Positions 8,478 through 17,417 of a DNA stretch of 64,000 bases are shown in pieces (within the stretch, counting starts at the first letter, position 1; each line of letters opens with the position of its first letter). The stretch is from Methylovorus sp035565335 (GTDB lineage Bacteria; Pseudomonadota; Gammaproteobacteria; Burkholderiales; Methylophilaceae): the NCBI GenBank assembly GCA_035565335.1, contig DATMSO010000089.1, positions 1 to 64,000 of the forward strand. The letters are read 5' to 3'. Below the pieces are notes generated by a model. That model ran no database searches and was not told the DNA's origin. It saw only the letters and a program-made list of their open reading frames with translations. The position numbers and the translations under genes are program-made.

Positions 8478-8810
8478 TCAAGCCGCTCTGGGGGCAAACA
8501 TGATGATGGCCATGCCGCAGAGTGCGACCCCTGCGCCGAGTAAATCCCAGCCAGTGGGCTTGATGCCATCCACCTGCCATAGCCAGACAATGGCCACGGC
8601 GATATAGACACCGCCATACGCGGCATAGACCCGCCCTGCGGCGGTCGGATGCAGCGAAAGCAGCCAGGCAAACAGGGCCAGTGAACAGGCGGCTGGCACC
8701 AGCAGCCAGGGACTTTTGCCCTGGGTCAGGTACAGATATGGCAGATAGCAGCCCACAATCTCGGCCAGGGCGGTCAGTACAAAAAGAAAAAAAGTGGTAA
8801 GCGGATTCAT
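8478..8810 (-). CDS. YnfA/UPF0060 family membrane protein
   Basis: 110 residues, four transmembrane helices, matching the UPF0060 family along its full length: AEIVGCYLPYL, GRVYAAYGGVYI and GWDLLGAGVALCGMAIIM. These proteins resemble small multidrug resistance transporters, but their function is largely untested. It lies 46 nt upstream of the cation transporter on the same strand and is probably in one transcript with it. Confidence 0.9.
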   Translation of the reverse strand: MNPLTTFFLFVLTALAEIVGCYLPYLYLTQGKSPWLLVPAACSLALFAWLLSLHPTAAGRVYAAYGGVYIAVAIVWLWQVDGIKPTGWDLLGAGVALCGMAIIMFAPRAA

Positions 8811-8887
8811 AAGCGGGACTGGTCAGTGAGAGACTTGAATATACCTGCATTTTGCCGGGCTTGCAGGTTGCAGCTGGCGGGCAATAA

Positions 8888-8909
8888 AAAAGCGCCCGCA
8901 GGCGCTTTT
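8888..8909. terminator. intrinsic terminator, mainly for the minus-strand channel gene
   Basis: AAAAGCGCC / GGCGCTTTT stem with a 4-nt loop. The minus-strand reading continues into TTTTTTATT. It lies between the channel gene (ends 8933) and ynfA. Confidence 0.9.
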
Positions 8910-8932
8910 AAGGAGTATCGCTATCGACTGGA

Positions 8933-9610
8933 TTACTTCTGGTTTTTGTTTTTCTGGAAGTTTTCAATGATGCCGGCCGCCCAGTCTTTGCCGCCCAGAC
9001 CAAAGGCAATTGCCAGCGCCAGGAAAATAGCGCCAAACACGATCACGAACAGTGAGGTCAGCAATTGCGTGCCGATATCCAGCTGCTCCAGAGCAACAAA
9101 CATGGCGAGGATCTGGATGCCGTATTCTGCCGAGGTGCTGATAGCGAGCGCGCCGCTGAACTTGATGCCGTGCAGCCAGGCAAATACCAGGCGATTAACA
9201 AAGCGCGCCAGCAAGGTACCAAACAGCAATACCAGAATGGCAATGATGATCTTGGGCAGGTAATTTGCCAGCTGGTGCAGCATCACGGCCACTTCATTCA
9301 GGCCCAGGGCGTTGGCGCCGGTGATGACAAACAACAGGATCACCAGCCAATACACCACCTGGCTGATGACGCCGCTCAGGGTGAGGTCGAACTCGCTATG
9401 TTTGAGAAAGGCTTCGAGGCCGGACTTGTCGGCGAATTGGTCGAAGTGGGTGAACTCAAGGACGCGCTTGACGCCGATGCAGGCGATTTTTGCCAGTACC
9501 CAGCCGAAAAACAGGATCACCATGACGGCTAACAACCTGGGGAAAAACGTCGCGACTTGCCCCCAGAACTGATTGAGAGACGATAAAAAGATATCGATCT
9601 GAGTTTGCAT
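8933..9610 (-). CDS. mechanosensitive-channel-like protein with conserved TM-helix repeats
   Basis: 225 residues, five or so hydrophobic helices. Two copies of the conserved TM-helix unit found in cyanobacterial and proteobacterial small-conductance channel relatives are visible: PRLLAVMVILFFGWVLAKI and, later, PKIIIAILVLLFGTLLARF. The MscS beta domain is absent, so this is the short 'TM helix' form rather than full MscS. A final GLGGKDWAAGIIENF resembles the channel-lining TM3 segment of the family. Excellent Shine-Dalgarno (AGGAGG, 5 nt from ATG). The 5' leader carries an elaborate inverted-repeat structure, described separately. Confidence 0.85.
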   Translation of the reverse strand: MQTQIDIFLSSLNQFWGQVATFFPRLLAVMVILFFGWVLAKIACIGVKRVLEFTHFDQFADKSGLEAFLKHSEFDLTLSGVISQVVYWLVILLFVITGANALGLNEVAVMLHQLANYLPKIIIAILVLLFGTLLARFVNRLVFAWLHGIKFSGALAISTSAEYGIQILAMFVALEQLDIGTQLLTSLFVIVFGAIFLALAIAFGLGGKDWAAGIIENFQKNKNQK

Positions 9611-9627
9611 TGGATCCTCCTAAAATG

Positions 9628-9741
9628 TATTGCGAGATACCTTGAGTAACGCTAAGGCCGCAGCTGTGGAATTGATGTTGTGCTGCGTGGACTCAAAAAA
9701 GCCGAGCTGCATTTTGGCGCAATTAGTCCAATCTCGCAATA
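9628..9741 (-). promoter_or_regulatory. structured 5' leader with mutually exclusive stems (candidate riboswitch or RNA thermosensor)
   Basis: Read on the minus strand ahead of the channel gene. An 11-bp outer helix pairs 9731-9741 with 9628-9638 without mismatch and closes 8 nt before AGGAGG. Inside are two alternative sets. Set one is nested: 9691-9696 with 9642-9647 (TTGAGT/ACTCAA) and 9682-9687 with 9659-9664. Set two is 9725-9730 with 9688-9693 (TGGACT/AGTCCA) and 9705-9710 with 9660-9665, which together would form a pseudoknot. The sets share bases 9691-9693 and 9660-9664, so they cannot coexist. I do not recognise a known riboswitch class. Confidence 0.5.
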
Positions 9742-9826
9742 AACTTAGGATTTATTCATGACATATTGCTTTAAATGGTAAATATATGCCATTGATAATA
9801 AATAATATAAAAAATATTGGTCGCGC

Positions 9827-10330
9827 TTATTTAAACCAGCGACGGCTCAGCAGGTGATCCAGACTTAGCGTGCCAGCCCCGCGGAACAGCAGCGGCAGAA
9901 ACATTACGATATACAGCAGCGGCAGCTTGTAATTGCCCAGGCCATCGCCGTCGGCATCAATGATGCGATAGCCGGTAAGGAGCTGGCTGAGGCTGTGCCA
10001 TTCTGTGGGCCAATGTACGGCGGCGATCGCCACGATGGTGAGAATAATGAGCGAGAGGCTGACAAAGCGCGTCGCCAGCCCCAGTATCAGCAGCACGGCA
10101 CCGCCGAGCTCAAAGCAGGTTGCCATTTGCCAGCTTACTTCGGGCGGCAGCAGATTGAATGGAAAAATAAACGTCACATCCCCAAACCAGTTGCTGCCGG
10201 TGAGCTTTTCATAGCCAGCCTCGCCAAATTCCCACGCCAGAATCAGGCGCAACACCAGTGGCGGCAAGGCATCGCCTATGGCATTGCTGATATGTTGGAA
10301 AGATTGATATACGCGTAGTGATGTCGACAT
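9827..10330 (-). CDS. DoxX family membrane protein
   Basis: 167 residues from the ATG at 10330, preceded by AAGGGG at proper spacing; an open frame upstream encodes an unlikely basic leader overlapping nothing useful. Four transmembrane helices and the DoxX pattern PLVLRLILAWEFGEAGYEKL and FELGGAVLLILGLATRFVSL. The family is thought to take part in quinol/thiol redox or membrane stress reactions; partners vary. It lies 59 nt after msrQ on the same strand. Confidence 0.85.
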   Translation of the reverse strand: MSTSLRVYQSFQHISNAIGDALPPLVLRLILAWEFGEAGYEKLTGSNWFGDVTFIFPFNLLPPEVSWQMATCFELGGAVLLILGLATRFVSLSLIILTIVAIAAVHWPTEWHSLSQLLTGYRIIDADGDGLGNYKLPLLYIVMFLPLLFRGAGTLSLDHLLSRRWFK

Positions 10331-10389
10331 TGGATTCCCCTTGTAGTTAATGAACATGACAAGGATTAGTCGACGGCAGGCCTTGATCC

Positions 10390-11001
10390 TTACACGCCCT
10401 GCCCTTTTCTTTTGCGCAGACTGAATATCAGGCGGATGGACAACAGCGCGGCCAGCACCATGGCATACAGCATGGGCTCGGTGATGTCTTTTTTGACCAG
10501 CCACCAGAAATGCAGCACGGCAAAAATCGCCACCAGATACACCAGCCTGTGCAGCGACTTCCAGTGCTGGCGCAGGCGTTTGATCATGGCGTTGCTCGAT
10601 GTCAGCGCCAGCGGCACGCTAAGCACAAAAGCCGTAAACCCGACCAGCACATAAGGATGCTTGACGATATCCTTGGCGATTTCCTGCCAGTCAAACCAGT
10701 GATCCAGCCAGACATAGGTGGTGATGTGCAAACAGGCGTAAAAAAACATGAAAAGCCCCGCCATACGCCGCAGTTGTACCGGCCATGCCGTGCCTGTGAG
10801 CAGGCGCAATGGCGTGAACGATAGCGTGATCAGCAGAATGGCCAGGGCCCAGGTGCCGGTAGACCGCTCAATGAATTCAATGGGATTGGCGCCAAGGTCA
10901 TCCTGCATGCCAAGCCAGATCAAGCGGGCCAGCGGCACGAGCGCGAGCAGGAACAAGCCGGCCTTGATCAGGCCCAGCTGTTTACGATTGGGAGGGAGCA
11001 T
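10390..11001 (-). CDS. msrQ: heme-binding membrane subunit of the periplasmic methionine sulfoxide reductase
   Basis: 203 residues, six helices. Heme-ligand histidines of the ferric-reductase-like family are visible: FFYACLHITTYVWLDHWF and HWKSLHRLVYLVAIFAVLHFWW. MsrQ takes electrons from the respiratory chain or flavin and passes them to MsrP, repairing oxidised methionines in periplasmic proteins. It starts 2 nt after the msrP stop, so the two are translationally linked. Length is typical. Confidence 0.95.
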   Translation of the reverse strand: MLPPNRKQLGLIKAGLFLLALVPLARLIWLGMQDDLGANPIEFIERSTGTWALAILLITLSFTPLRLLTGTAWPVQLRRMAGLFMFFYACLHITTYVWLDHWFDWQEIAKDIVKHPYVLVGFTAFVLSVPLALTSSNAMIKRLRQHWKSLHRLVYLVAIFAVLHFWWLVKKDITEPMLYAMVLAALLSIRLIFSLRKRKGQGV

Positions 11002-11003
11002 GG

Positions 11004-11975
11004 CTAGAAGTTCTTGCGCAAATCCATGCCGGTATACAGGTGGGCGACCTGTTCGGCATATCCATTGAACATCTGCGTCTTCATGCGTGGTGAAAACACG
11101 CTGCCACCGATGCGGCGTTCGGACGCCTGCGTCCAGCGCGGGTGATCCACCGTCGGGTTCACATTGGCGTAAAAGCCATATTCGCGGGGGCCAGCCTTTA
11201 CCCAGGTGGTTTGCGGCATGGTCTCACGGAAGCGTATCTTGACGATGGCCTTGGCGCCCTTGAAGCCATATTTCCACGGCACCACCAGCCGCAGTGGCGC
11301 GCCGTTCTGGTTGGGCAGTACTTCGCCATAAAGGCCGGCGGCAAGGATAGTCAGCGGGTTCATGGCTTCATCCATGCGCAAGCCCTCGGTATACGGCCAG
11401 TCTAGGATAGGCACGCGCGCGCCGGGCATTCTCAGCGAATCATCCAGCGTGACAAATTCCACGAACTTGGCGTTGGCCGTGGGCTCAGCCCATTTGATCA
11501 GCTGCGCCAGCGGCAAGCCTATCCAGGGGATCACCATGGACCAGCCTTCCACGCAGCGCATGCGGTAGATGCGCTCTTCCAGCGGTGCAATTTTCAGCAG
11601 GTCTTCCAGGGTGATGGTGCGGGGATTTTTGACTTCGCCTTCAATCGCCACGCTCCAGGGCGTGGGCTTGAACAGCTTGGAATGTTCGGCGGGATCGCTC
11701 TTGCTGGTGCCGAATTCATAGTAATTGTTGTAGCTGGTGACATCGTCATACGGCGTGAGCTTTTCATCAGCGCCGTAAGCCGTTTTGCTGTAGCCAGTGA
11801 GTTTTCTGCGTTGCTCGGCGGCGGCCCAGGCATGGCCGGGCAACAAGCCGTATCCCGCTGCTGCCGTGGCCAGCAGGCCAAACCCGGCTGCCTTGATGAA
11901 CTGCCGTCTGTCTTCATACACGCTTTGTGGCGTGATTTCAGAAGGGATGATGTCGGATTTTTTACCTATCAGCAT
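11004..11975 (-). CDS. msrP: periplasmic methionine sulfoxide reductase catalytic subunit (molybdopterin enzyme)
   Basis: 323 residues with a twin-arginine export signal (DRRQFIKAAGFGLLATAAAG, Arg23-Arg24). The sulfite-oxidase-type fold follows, with the molybdenum ligand Cys in RMRCVEGWSMVIPW and the late YGFYANVNP and HPRWTQASERRIG segments. It reduces methionine sulfoxide in envelope proteins with electrons from MsrQ, encoded immediately downstream. The order msrP-msrQ-doxX suggests one envelope oxidative-repair transcript. The 130 bp upstream hold no obvious hairpin. Confidence 0.96.
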   Translation of the reverse strand: MLIGKKSDIIPSEITPQSVYEDRRQFIKAAGFGLLATAAAGYGLLPGHAWAAAEQRRKLTGYSKTAYGADEKLTPYDDVTSYNNYYEFGTSKSDPAEHSKLFKPTPWSVAIEGEVKNPRTITLEDLLKIAPLEERIYRMRCVEGWSMVIPWIGLPLAQLIKWAEPTANAKFVEFVTLDDSLRMPGARVPILDWPYTEGLRMDEAMNPLTILAAGLYGEVLPNQNGAPLRLVVPWKYGFKGAKAIVKIRFRETMPQTTWVKAGPREYGFYANVNPTVDHPRWTQASERRIGGSVFSPRMKTQMFNGYAEQVAHLYTGMDLRKNF

Positions 11976-12107
11976 GATGATGCTCCTGCGTAAACCTGCC
12001 TGTGAGTCGGAATAGCGTCCGGCATGCTGGTGATCAGCACACCTGACTTATCCCTTAGTCGTACAGAATGCATTAGCCTTACATCTTCATTCGGCCAATA
12101 CTGAAAT

Positions 12108-13025
12108 TTACTGGCGTGGCAGGCTTTGCTGGCTACGGGCAATCTCATCGCCCAGACGCTCGGCGCCAATGTCTTGCGTAATATGCTGGGCATCGGCCAA
12201 TAGCTGACGGGCCTCGTCAGGATGCTTGCTGGCGGCCTTGGCCTGCGCCAGGTAGTAATAACCCTTGGCTTCCCAGTAGGCGCCGCCCTGGTCCTTGGCG
12301 AGTTTGATCACTTTCTGAATGTATTTTTCAGCGTTGGGGTAATCCTGCGCGCTGGTGTAAATGCGGCCGAGCTCCAGATTGGCATCGCAGAACTGATCGA
12401 GGTCGCCTGCCCGCTCTTGCATCATGACAGCCTTAAGCTGGTACTCCACTGCCTGGTCGTGCTGTTGCAGGCTGCTGTAAGTCGATGCAATACGCGCGAA
12501 GCCATCGGCACGTTCGTTGTCATTGGCGGCCAGTGTGCTGCCTTGCAGGTAATGCTGCAGGCCACCCTTGAGGTCGCCCGAGGCAACCAGCGTATCGCCG
12601 ATCAGATTGAGGTCTATGCGCTGTAAATTGGCGTCATTAGCGCTCTTGGCCAAGGCCAGACTCTGCTGGTAGGCCGCCAGGGCTTCCTGATAATGCTGGG
12701 CGCTCTTTTGCACATTGCCGATCAGCGTCAGCGCGATGATGTGTTCCATGGGCGTGGTGGAGAGCTTCTCAGCTGCCATCAGGGCATTGATAGCCTGATC
12801 AAACTGGCCGGTGCCGCCATGCGCGCGGCCTTTGCACAGCAACGCCTGGCGGTTGGCTTTGTCCTGCTTCAATACCATCTCGGCAAATGCCAGTGCCTTG
12901 GAAGCATCGCCTTCGCCAATGGCGCGGTTACAGGCGGCAATGTTTTCCGCTACCGATTCATCTCCGGCCTGGGCCAGCGTACTGGCGGCCACCATGACTG
13001 CAAACAAAAAGACTCTTAAACGCAT
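12108..13025 (-). CDS. exported tetratricopeptide-repeat protein
   Basis: 305 residues using the ATG at 13025; the open frame upstream lies inside cysQ and is not credible. A signal peptide (LRVFLFAVMVAASTLAQAG) precedes about six TPR units from residue 30 to 290, for example the ALCKGRAHGGTGQFDQAINAL-type and YPNAEKYIQKVIKLAKDQG repeats. A periplasmic scaffold or binding role is likely, with no specific function assignable. It begins 2 nt after the cysQ stop, so it is the last gene of the smc-zipA-ligA-cysQ run. Confidence 0.8.
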   Translation of the reverse strand: MRLRVFLFAVMVAASTLAQAGDESVAENIAACNRAIGEGDASKALAFAEMVLKQDKANRQALLCKGRAHGGTGQFDQAINALMAAEKLSTTPMEHIIALTLIGNVQKSAQHYQEALAAYQQSLALAKSANDANLQRIDLNLIGDTLVASGDLKGGLQHYLQGSTLAANDNERADGFARIASTYSSLQQHDQAVEYQLKAVMMQERAGDLDQFCDANLELGRIYTSAQDYPNAEKYIQKVIKLAKDQGGAYWEAKGYYYLAQAKAASKHPDEARQLLADAQHITQDIGAERLGDEIARSQQSLPRQ

Positions 13026-13027
13026 CG

Positions 13028-13849
13028 TTATTCCAGATAAAGTTGCCAGGCATGCGGCGTGGCGCCACATGCGAAAAATTCGGGATTCAGCAGGCTTTCC
13101 TTGCTGTTGTAAACCAGCGGCTTGCCAGCCATGTCCACCAGTTGCCCCCCCGCCTGCTCCAGTACGCATTGGCCGGCGGCGGTATCCCATTCCGATGTCA
13201 GCCCTAGCCGGGGGTAAACATCCGCCCGCCCTTCTGCCACCAGGCAGATTTTGAGGGAGCTGCCCATAGAGATTACCTCGGGCGGGGAATAGTTCCTGCT
13301 GAGCTCGGCCATGAAGTGTTGCATACGTGCCTGACTATGCGAGCGGCTGCCAGCAATGGTGATATGCGGCAATGCCAGTGGGCGCGCATGGATCTGGCGT
13401 GGCGCGCCATCATGAGCCTGGTGAAAAGCCCCCTCGCCTTGCGTTGCATAGTAAAGATCGCCGCTTACCGGCGCAAAAACCACGCCGAGGATAGATATGC
13501 CTTCGTGAATAAGCGCGATGTTGACGGTGAATTCGCCATTGCGCTTGATGAATTCCCGCGTGCCGTCCAGCGGGTCTACCAGCCAGTAATGCTGCCACTG
13601 CTGCCGGATGAAATACGGCGCAAGCACCGATTCTTCGGACAATACCGGCAGTTGCCAGGGCAAGGCCTGCAGGCCATTTTCAATGACCTCGTGCGCGGCA
13701 AGGTCGGCCGCGGTCACTGGCGAGGCATCCGCCTTGCGCGTGACGGCAATCTCGCCTTCATACACCTTCATAATTGCCTTGCCAGCTTCTTTGGCAATGC
13801 GGATGACCTCAGGCAATAGCGCATGCAATGCCATGGTGGGTTCAGTCAT
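13028..13849 (-). CDS. cysQ: 3'(2'),5'-bisphosphate nucleotidase CysQ
   Basis: 273 residues of the inositol-monophosphatase superfamily. Metal-binding motifs are all present: LSEES (first Glu), WLVDPLDGTREFI (DPLDGT) and SEWDTAAGQ near the C-terminus. CysQ hydrolyses PAP/PAPS, protecting sulfur metabolism and RNases from PAP build-up. The assignment to CysQ rather than SuhB rests on the length and the GTREFIKRNGEFTVNIAL stretch. It overlaps the end of ligA by 8 nt, indicating translational coupling. Confidence 0.92.
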   Translation of the reverse strand: MTEPTMALHALLPEVIRIAKEAGKAIMKVYEGEIAVTRKADASPVTAADLAAHEVIENGLQALPWQLPVLSEESVLAPYFIRQQWQHYWLVDPLDGTREFIKRNGEFTVNIALIHEGISILGVVFAPVSGDLYYATQGEGAFHQAHDGAPRQIHARPLALPHITIAGSRSHSQARMQHFMAELSRNYSPPEVISMGSSLKICLVAEGRADVYPRLGLTSEWDTAAGQCVLEQAGGQLVDMAGKPLVYNSKESLLNPEFFACGATPHAWQLYLE

Positions 13850-15941
13850 CCTCGGTGGCCTGATGGTCTTCCAGCAAGGTCAGAAGGCCGCTTTCATCGA
13901 TCACGGCAACGCCCAGCTCCTGGGCTTTGGTGAGCTTGCTACCGGCCTCTTCGCCAGCCACCACATAATCGGTTTTCTTGGATACGCTGCCCGCCACTTT
14001 GCCGCCGGCGGCTTCAATCAAGGCTTTGGCCTGATCGCGCGACATGGTGGGCAGTGTGCCGGTGAGCACGAGGGTTTTGCCGGTCAGCACACCTTGCTGT
14101 GTGCCTGCGCCATCGGATTCGGTCCAGTGCAGGCCGACTTCTTGCAGATCGCGGATGACCTGCTGGTTGTGCGGTTCGGAGAGAAACTGGCGTATGGATT
14201 CGGCGACGATGGGCCCAACATCCGGCACTTGCTGCAATTGTTCAACATCGGCCGCCAGCAAGGCTTGCAGGCTGCCAAAGTAGCGCGCCAGGTCTTTGGC
14301 GGTGGCTTCACCCACATTGCGGATGCCCAGCGCGTAAATGAATCGCGCCAGCGTGGTGGATTTGCTGGCTTGCAGGGCATCGAGAATGTTCTGAGCTGAT
14401 TTTTCCGCCATGCGATCCAGCCCCGACAACGTGGCAAGATCCATCCGGTAAATATCGGCCAGGGTATGAATATGGGCGCCATCCACCAACTGATCGACCA
14501 GTTTTTCGCCCAGGCCTTCAATATCAATGGCGCGGCGCGAGGCGAAATGCAGCACGGCCTGCTTGCGCTGGGCGGAGCAGAAGAGCCCGCCGGTGCAGCG
14601 TGCGACGGCTTCGTCCTCCTGCCGGATCACATGCGAGCCGCAGACTGGGCATTGGTGATTAATGGCCTCCAGCAGGCGATAGGCCACAGTATTCGCCGGA
14701 CGTTTTTCCAGCACCACGGCGACCACTTCGGGGATGACATCCCCTGCCCTGCGCACGCTGACCGTATCGCCGACGCGCACATCCTTGCGGTCAATTTCAT
14801 CCTGATTATGCAGAGTGGCATTGGTCACCGTCACGCCGCCGACAAACACCGGCTTCAGGCGTGCTACCGGCGTGATCGCGCCGGTGCGACCCACTTGCAC
14901 ATCAATCGCCTGCACTTCGGTGAGCGCCTCCTGAGCCGGGAATTTATGCGCCACAGCCCAGCGCGGTGCGCGTGAGACAAAGCCCAGTTCGTTCTGCTGG
15001 GCGATGCTGTTGACCTTATACACCACGCCATCAATATCAAATGGCAGGCTGGCACGGGCCGCGCCTATGCGCGTGTAATAGTCCAGCAGCCCTTGCTGCC
15101 CCAGCACCGTGGCGCGTTGATCGCTGACTGGCAGGCGTAACGATGCCAGGTAGTCCATGGCAGCCGCATGCGTGGTAAGCGTGGGTACGCCTTCGGCAAT
15201 GCCGAGGCCGTAGGCAAAAAACATCAGCGGGCGGTTGGCGGTAATGGCAGGGTCCAGCTGGCGCAGGCTGCCGGCGGCCGCATTGCGCGGGTTGGCAAAC
15301 AGCTTTTCGCCACGCTCGGCCTGCTGGCGATTTAGCTTGTCAAAATCCCGCTTCAGCATCAGCACTTCGCCGCGCACTTCGATCAGCCTGGGTGGGTTTT
15401 CCACCGGCAAGCGCATCGGAATGGCGCGTATGGTGCGCAGGTTGGAGCTGACATCTTCGCCGGTGTAACCGTCACCACGGGTGGCGCCCTGCACGAAGAG
15501 GCCGTTTTCATAGGTGAGCGTGATTGCCAGGCCATCAAACTTGGGCTCTACGGCATATTCCACCTGGGCGATGCCCAGAGCATCGCGTATGCGCTTGTCA
15601 AACGCCGTGAGCTCGCTTTCCTCAAAGGCATTGTTGAGGGAAAGCATGGCCTGCCGGTGTTGCACGCTGGCAAAAGCCTTGAGCGGAGATGCGCCTACGC
15701 GCTGCGTGGGCGAATCAGGTGTCAGCAGCTCCGGGTGCGCTTGCTCCAGCGCCTGCAACTCGCGGAACAGGCGGTCGTATTCGCTATCGGGAACGCTGGG
15801 ATCATCCAGCACGTAATACTGGTAGTTGTAGAGATTGATCTGCTCGCGCAGCTGGCGAATCTGGGCTTCCGGCGTGGCAGCGCTCACGCTGGCGGGGGCA
15901 TGGTCAAACAGGGCTCCCTGGCTGGGATCGGACTTCGTCAT
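13842..15941 (-). CDS. ligA: NAD-dependent DNA ligase
   Basis: 699 residues, full length. Order: Ia domain with Tyr pair (NYQYYVLDDP, residues 39-48), adenylation domain with catalytic Lys134 in EPKFDGLAI, OB fold, four-Cys zinc finger (CPVCGSH...GLFCSA), HhH repeats, and a C-terminal BRCT domain from about residue 610. It seals nicks in replication and repair. It sits directly after zipA (21 nt), a pairing also common in gammaproteobacteria. Confidence 0.97.
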   Translation of the reverse strand: MTKSDPSQGALFDHAPASVSAATPEAQIRQLREQINLYNYQYYVLDDPSVPDSEYDRLFRELQALEQAHPELLTPDSPTQRVGASPLKAFASVQHRQAMLSLNNAFEESELTAFDKRIRDALGIAQVEYAVEPKFDGLAITLTYENGLFVQGATRGDGYTGEDVSSNLRTIRAIPMRLPVENPPRLIEVRGEVLMLKRDFDKLNRQQAERGEKLFANPRNAAAGSLRQLDPAITANRPLMFFAYGLGIAEGVPTLTTHAAAMDYLASLRLPVSDQRATVLGQQGLLDYYTRIGAARASLPFDIDGVVYKVNSIAQQNELGFVSRAPRWAVAHKFPAQEALTEVQAIDVQVGRTGAITPVARLKPVFVGGVTVTNATLHNQDEIDRKDVRVGDTVSVRRAGDVIPEVVAVVLEKRPANTVAYRLLEAINHQCPVCGSHVIRQEDEAVARCTGGLFCSAQRKQAVLHFASRRAIDIEGLGEKLVDQLVDGAHIHTLADIYRMDLATLSGLDRMAEKSAQNILDALQASKSTTLARFIYALGIRNVGEATAKDLARYFGSLQALLAADVEQLQQVPDVGPIVAESIRQFLSEPHNQQVIRDLQEVGLHWTESDGAGTQQGVLTGKTLVLTGTLPTMSRDQAKALIEAAGGKVAGSVSKKTDYVVAGEEAGSKLTKAQELGVAVIDESGLLTLLEDHQATEDD

Positions 15942-15962
15942 AGGCAGGAGGCGAATTCAATA

Positions 15963-17360
15963 TCAGGAAAATAAACGGGCAGCGGTCTGTCCGCCAGGCA
16001 TGATGCCGCGGGTGACCATCTGGGCATGCAACATTTTCAGCTGCTGGCGTATGCGGTCAATCTGCGTGTCGGTCAGCTGACGGTAGTTGTCATCCACCAG
16101 ATTGGCGCTAAGGCTATGCGACATCTGGCGTGCAGCCAGCACCATCTGATTGAACACTTCCGTGCAGTTTTTTACATGCGGAATGTCCAGCTGGAACACC
16201 ACGCCCTTGATCACCACGGTGCGTAGCATGTCCGCATTGAAGGGGTTGCTATCCTGATTGATCAGCGAGAATGAGGTGTGGCCCTGCTCATCGCGGTAAT
16301 GGAAGGCGCCATCATTGCCTAACACCATGCCACTGGCTTCTGCCAGGCCGCGGAATTTGGTGCCGGTGAAGGGGCCATTGCTGCCTTGCACGATGTGCAG
16401 GCTGACCAGCTTGTCCACCTCGATACAAAACGCATCCAGCGCCTGCGCATAAGGCAGCGGGTCCGGTGTGCCCTGCCACTCCACTTGCGCGCCCAGGTTA
16501 AGCGCAATATCTTCTGCGGCATTCTGAAAGCGGATCAGCATCTCGCGCGAAACCGCGCCGGAGCGGTCTGCCAGCTGCAGGCTGCATACACAGCGGCTGA
16601 ATTCCCCCTGCTCCTGCTCGCGCGTCAGCAAATGCCACTCACGGAAAGCATCCAGGCCAAAGGCATAAACGGGTTTATCGATCTCGGAGAAATTCAGGAA
16701 CTGCTGGCGCAACGCAGCGCCAGTGTAGGGTCGGGGCAGATACAGCACGGCACTCAGGTCGATTTGTGCATCAACATCGGCAGGCAATGGGATGGATTCC
16801 ACGGCTTCTTGCTGAGGTGTTGCGACAGGCTCATCCCAGGGTGCGGTTGTCGAGGCCACAGGTGCTTCCGTTTCCTCTTCCTGTGTATAGGCTTGGGCCT
16901 GGGCATAGCTCGCAGGCTCTTCCTCAACGGTATCTTCTGGCAAAGCAGAGTCATGTTCGAAAGATGCGGTTTCCTGCTCGGTGATCTTTTCCGTGAGCTC
17001 TTCCGTGACCTCGATGCGGACTTCCTCAGTGATAGCGGGCGCGGCGCTGACGGCTGGTTCTTGCAGCTCAACGCGTGGCTCAGCTTGATAAGAGGCCGCG
17101 ACTGGCGCTGCCGGCTCATCATCCTGAATGCGCACGCGCACCACGAATTCCTCTTCTTCAGGTTCTTCGCGCGGGTTATCGCGTAACACCGTGGTTGGTT
17201 CTATGCGAAAGTCGTCATTCATCAGCACATCGGTTTCAGGCGCGGCAAACCGGCTTTCGGTTTCCTTGTGCAGCTTACGCTCTTGCCACCAGTTGAAAAG
17301 CACGACTGCGATGATGATCAGTGCGCCCAAGGCAATCAATGCTAGCTGTAAATCGGTCAT
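15963..17360 (-). CDS. zipA: cell division protein ZipA (FtsZ-binding membrane anchor)
   Basis: 465 residues. An N-terminal membrane helix (LQLALIALGALIIIAVVLFNWW) is followed by a basic patch. A long acidic, Glu/Pro/Ala-rich linker runs over about residues 45-200, and the C-terminal ZipA domain covers about 200-430. This architecture ties FtsZ filaments to the membrane. The linker is longer and more acidic than in E. coli ZipA. It lies 57 nt downstream of smc and 21 nt upstream of ligA; the last 30 residues form an extra helical tail. Confidence 0.88.
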   Translation of the reverse strand: MTDLQLALIALGALIIIAVVLFNWWQERKLHKETESRFAAPETDVLMNDDFRIEPTTVLRDNPREEPEEEEFVVRVRIQDDEPAAPVAASYQAEPRVELQEPAVSAAPAITEEVRIEVTEELTEKITEQETASFEHDSALPEDTVEEEPASYAQAQAYTQEEETEAPVASTTAPWDEPVATPQQEAVESIPLPADVDAQIDLSAVLYLPRPYTGAALRQQFLNFSEIDKPVYAFGLDAFREWHLLTREQEQGEFSRCVCSLQLADRSGAVSREMLIRFQNAAEDIALNLGAQVEWQGTPDPLPYAQALDAFCIEVDKLVSLHIVQGSNGPFTGTKFRGLAEASGMVLGNDGAFHYRDEQGHTSFSLINQDSNPFNADMLRTVVIKGVVFQLDIPHVKNCTEVFNQMVLAARQMSHSLSANLVDDNYRQLTDTQIDRIRQQLKMLHAQMVTRGIMPGGQTAARLFS

Positions 17361-17417
17361 GTGTTAATGCACTCTAATAGGTGTTTACTTAGGAAATTAA
17401 GGTGGATTGCGTATTTT

